7,233 bases of DNA from CAIUPE01 sp046092445 (lineage in GTDB: Bacteria; Pseudomonadota; Alphaproteobacteria; Rhizobiales; Beijerinckiaceae): assembly GCA_046092445.1 (NCBI GenBank), contig JBJTDR010000004.1:1-7233 (forward strand), given 5' to 3'. How positions within the stretch are numbered: position 1 is the first letter of the stretch; every line of letters begins with the position of its first letter. Below, piece after piece: positions 5,852-7,233 of this stretch. A program made the position numbers and the translations under genes. A model generated the notes under the pieces. It had not been told where the DNA came from. It worked only from the letters and a program-made list of their open reading frames with translations, and searched no databases.

Positions 5852-6876
5852 TGTAGTGCCTGCCATGTTGCGAGCTCATGCCGTATTTCAGGTAAGGACA
5901 GCAAGAGCTCTTTAACGCCGTCAACATTAAGTCGCTCGGTGTTATGTGAATGGTAATCAGCATGTTGAATAGTTGTATGCTCACCTTCAGTAAAATATGC
6001 CTTGTAGTTCAGGTCGCGCTGATCCATACGGATGCGGTAATACTCTCCCATATCTTCAGATTGGCCGAGTTCCTGAGATGTTGCCAAGGTTTCATATAAT
6101 TTCTCGGAATGGCGCCATCCGATTGTTTCAATCGGATGGTTCGGAACATCAAACAAATCGATGAGCGCGCTTGCGAGATCAGCAACCGTCGATGCCGCTG
6201 CTTTACGGATGAACAAATCTCCCTGGTGCGCATTTTCAAACGCATGGTGAACGAGGGAAACCGAATCCCGCAAGGGCATTAAAAAACGGGTCATCATTGG
6301 CTCAGTGATGGTAATGGCACGCCCAGCCTTAATCTGAGCTATAAATAAAGGAATAACCGAACCGCGTGAGTACATCACGTTGCCATAACGCACTACTGAT
6401 ACGGTTGTAGTTGCACCGTTTCCGAGGGAACGAGCTAGCGCCATTGCGAGCTTTTCCATCATCGCCTTTGACAGCCCCATCGCATTGATGGGCTGTACCG
6501 CCTTATCTGTTGACAGGCAAACGACCGAACGGACGTGCTCCGCAAGCGCTGAGCGAATCACATTTTCAGATCCCAGTATATTTGTACGGACCGCCTCAAG
6601 AGGAAAAAACTCACATGAAGGCACTTGTTTCAAGGCCGCAGCGTGAAAAACACATTCAACACCGGCCATCGCGCGGTCGACGCTGTCGCGATCCCGGATA
6701 TCTCCGACGTAGTATCGCACATTTGGACTACGCAGAGTATTCCGTAGCATGTCTTGCTTTTCTTCATCACGACTCAGAATTCGCACTTCCGATACTCCCC
6801 TTGCAAGGAGATCACTGAGCATAGCTCTGCCGAAAGAGCCTGTACCGCCGGTGATGAGAACAGTGTTGATACTCAC
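5848..6876 (-). CDS. fnlA: UDP-GlcNAc 4,6-dehydratase (5-inverting)/epimerase FnlA (WbjB/CapE)
   Basis: FnlA starts the UDP-L-FucNAc pathway by 4,6-dehydration of UDP-GlcNAc with 5- and 3-epimerisation, using bound NADP(H), in the cytoplasm. The protein is an extended SDR without membrane segments. Counted from the GTG start, it shows the dinucleotide motif TGGTGSFG (9-16), GDIRD (58-62), HAAALKQVP (78-86), LSTDKA (121-126) and MGLSK at 133-137, where Met replaces the usual SDR Tyr of YxxxK; this Met is a known mark of the CapE/FnlA group. TRFLM (196-200) is also conserved. Length is 342 residues, normal for the family. GTG at 6876 is preferred over ATG at 6906: it leaves the usual few residues before LITGG and has GAGG ten bases upstream, while the ATG has no ribosome binding site. 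The stop overlaps the fnlB start as ATGA. Confidence 0.94.
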   Translation of the reverse strand: MSINTVLITGGTGSFGRAMLSDLLARGVSEVRILSRDEEKQDMLRNTLRSPNVRYYVGDIRDRDSVDRAMAGVECVFHAAALKQVPSCEFFPLEAVRTNILGSENVIRSALAEHVRSVVCLSTDKAVQPINAMGLSKAMMEKLAMALARSLGNGATTTVSVVRYGNVMYSRGSVIPLFIAQIKAGRAITITEPMMTRFLMPLRDSVSLVHHAFENAHQGDLFIRKAAASTVADLASALIDLFDVPNHPIETIGWRHSEKLYETLATSQELGQSEDMGEYYRIRMDQRDLNYKAYFTEGEHTTIQHADYHSHNTERLNVDGVKELLLSLPEIRHELATWQALQ

Positions 6877-6990
6877 GAATCTAGTGCCTCGTTTTGTCTG
6901 TAGCATAGCATAAAGACAGGCAAACGCTCTTCAGGGCTACTGCCTGCTCGTTTTAGGATTGAATCCCTACGACGCCGATGGCGTACATTA

Positions 6991-7089
6991 TCAAATGCTC
7001 TCTGGCACATCCAGAAGGTCCCGCCTAGCCACCAGTTCCGCAATTTCCCCCAATTTCGGAGATGGAGACAAAAAATTGACGTACTCCTC
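6991..7089 (-). pseudogene. Possible 3' remnant of a gene cut off by the IS701-like insertion
   Basis: On the minus strand, directly inside the IS701-like end, the frame starting EEYVNFLSPSP and ending LLDVPESI before TGA at 6993-6991 reads like the C-terminus of a real protein: acidic and hydrophobic, helix-like and with ordinary codons. It cannot be extended upstream, because the target tetranucleotide places TAA in frame and the IS follows. A competing frame runs through to a TGA at 6875-6873 that overlaps the fnlA GTG as GTGA and ends QNEALDS; its first half is rich in Trp, Cys and Arg and looks less natural. A frameshift between the two frames is possible. I do not recognise the protein family. 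Confidence 0.3.
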
Positions 7090-7233
7090 TTAGCACTACT
7101 TTGGCAGAAGTGCATTTTTGAGATTCCCAAGAGTCGCTTATCGTGATTCAAGATTGTCAGCGTCTGGAGGCTGGCGATGGTGGCTGTGTGGCGGGATGAG
7201 CTGACGGAGTGGCTTGCGCCCTTTGTGGGGATG
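7090..7233 (+). mobile_element. Left end of an IS701-like insertion sequence (runs off the window)
   Basis: TTAG at 7090-7093 fits the YTAR target duplication of the IS701 family, and the element would begin at 7094. Its first 37 bases repeat the fragment at 79-115 in the same orientation. The tip contains an imperfect palindrome (GCACT at 7093-7097 with AGTGC at 7109-7113), also present in the left copy. A leader of about 80 bases precedes the transposase gene at 7177. Only this end is in the window, so completeness cannot be judged. Confidence 0.75.
7177..7233 (+). CDS. IS701-family transposase, first 19 codons only
   Basis: The frame begins MVAVWRDELTEWLAPF and runs to the window edge. 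The pattern of Trp, Glu-Leu, Trp-Leu-Ala-Pro-Phe at the very N-terminus is typical of IS701-family DDE transposases as I know them. GGAGG at 7166-7170 lies six bases before the ATG, a good ribosome binding site. The catalytic domain is outside the window, so activity cannot be assessed. The family call rests on this short peptide together with the YTAR-type tetranucleotide at the element end. Confidence 0.7.
   Translation, partial: MVAVWRDELTEWLAPFVGM

Noticed and set aside
6894..6925. Possible sigma-70 promoter before fnlA (TATGCT and TTGCCT on the minus strand)
   Set aside because: The two hexamers are poor matches and the spacing is wrong, so no promoter is called.
6916..6948. Inverted repeat CAGGCA/TGCCTG upstream of fnlA
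   Set aside because: It is six bases with a long loop and no T-run, so it fits neither a terminator nor a clear operator.
6873..7151. Minus-strand frame of 92 codons beginning inside the IS701-like end
   Set aside because: Its first 20 or so codons are antisense to the IS end, so it is not a native gene as a whole. Only its 3' part is discussed, as a possible remnant.

Overview
The window is part of a surface-polysaccharide (O-antigen or capsule) locus that has been invaded by insertion sequences. About 5.2 kb on the minus strand carries five tightly packed genes. In transcription order these are fnlA, fnlB and fnlC (together converting UDP-GlcNAc to UDP-N-acetyl-L-fucosamine), a WbuB/CapL-like family-4 glycosyltransferase, and a small monotopic phosphoglycosyl transferase of the PglC/CapM type. 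Junctions are overlaps or gaps of at most about a dozen bases, so the set looks like one transcription unit. The content matches what is known from Staphylococcus aureus CapE-F-G-L-M and from the E. coli/Pseudomonas fnl (wbjBCD) loci. The likely product is the beginning of a lipid-linked repeat unit: the phosphoglycosyl transferase primes undecaprenyl phosphate and the GT4 enzyme adds L-FucNAc. No flippase, polymerase or exporter lies in the window, so the locus is only partly seen.

Layout from left to right. Positions 1-74 are unassigned flank. Positions 75-117 hold a short terminal fragment of an IS701-like element. About 118-1381 is a complete IS3-family element of IS407-group type, with two overlapping transposase frames on the plus strand. 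Positions 1378-1688 have no confident gene; they contain a possible transposase C-terminal remnant with a strong hairpin. Positions 1689-6876 are the sugar operon on the minus strand. Positions 6877-7093 are the upstream region, which contains a probable gene remnant cut off by an IS insertion. From 7094 to the window end is the left end of a second IS701-like element, with its terminal sequence, ribosome binding site and the first 19 codons of its transposase. The two IS701-like ends lie in the same orientation and flank the sugar cassette.

The organism is Gram-negative and probably an alphaproteobacterium, judging from the character of the two IS types and the sugar genes; this is an impression from sequence style and is not proven. 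Base composition is mixed: the IS3 element looks more GC-rich, while the glycosyltransferase gene and operon junctions look more AT-rich, as is common in horizontally exchanged polysaccharide loci.

I found no clearly new biological system. The points most worth a second look are the G9 and G8 runs inside fnlB and fnlC, a textbook GGGAAAC slippery heptamer at the IS3 orfA/orfB junction, and signs that IS insertions cut the locus at its upstream edge and nested into each other at its downstream edge.
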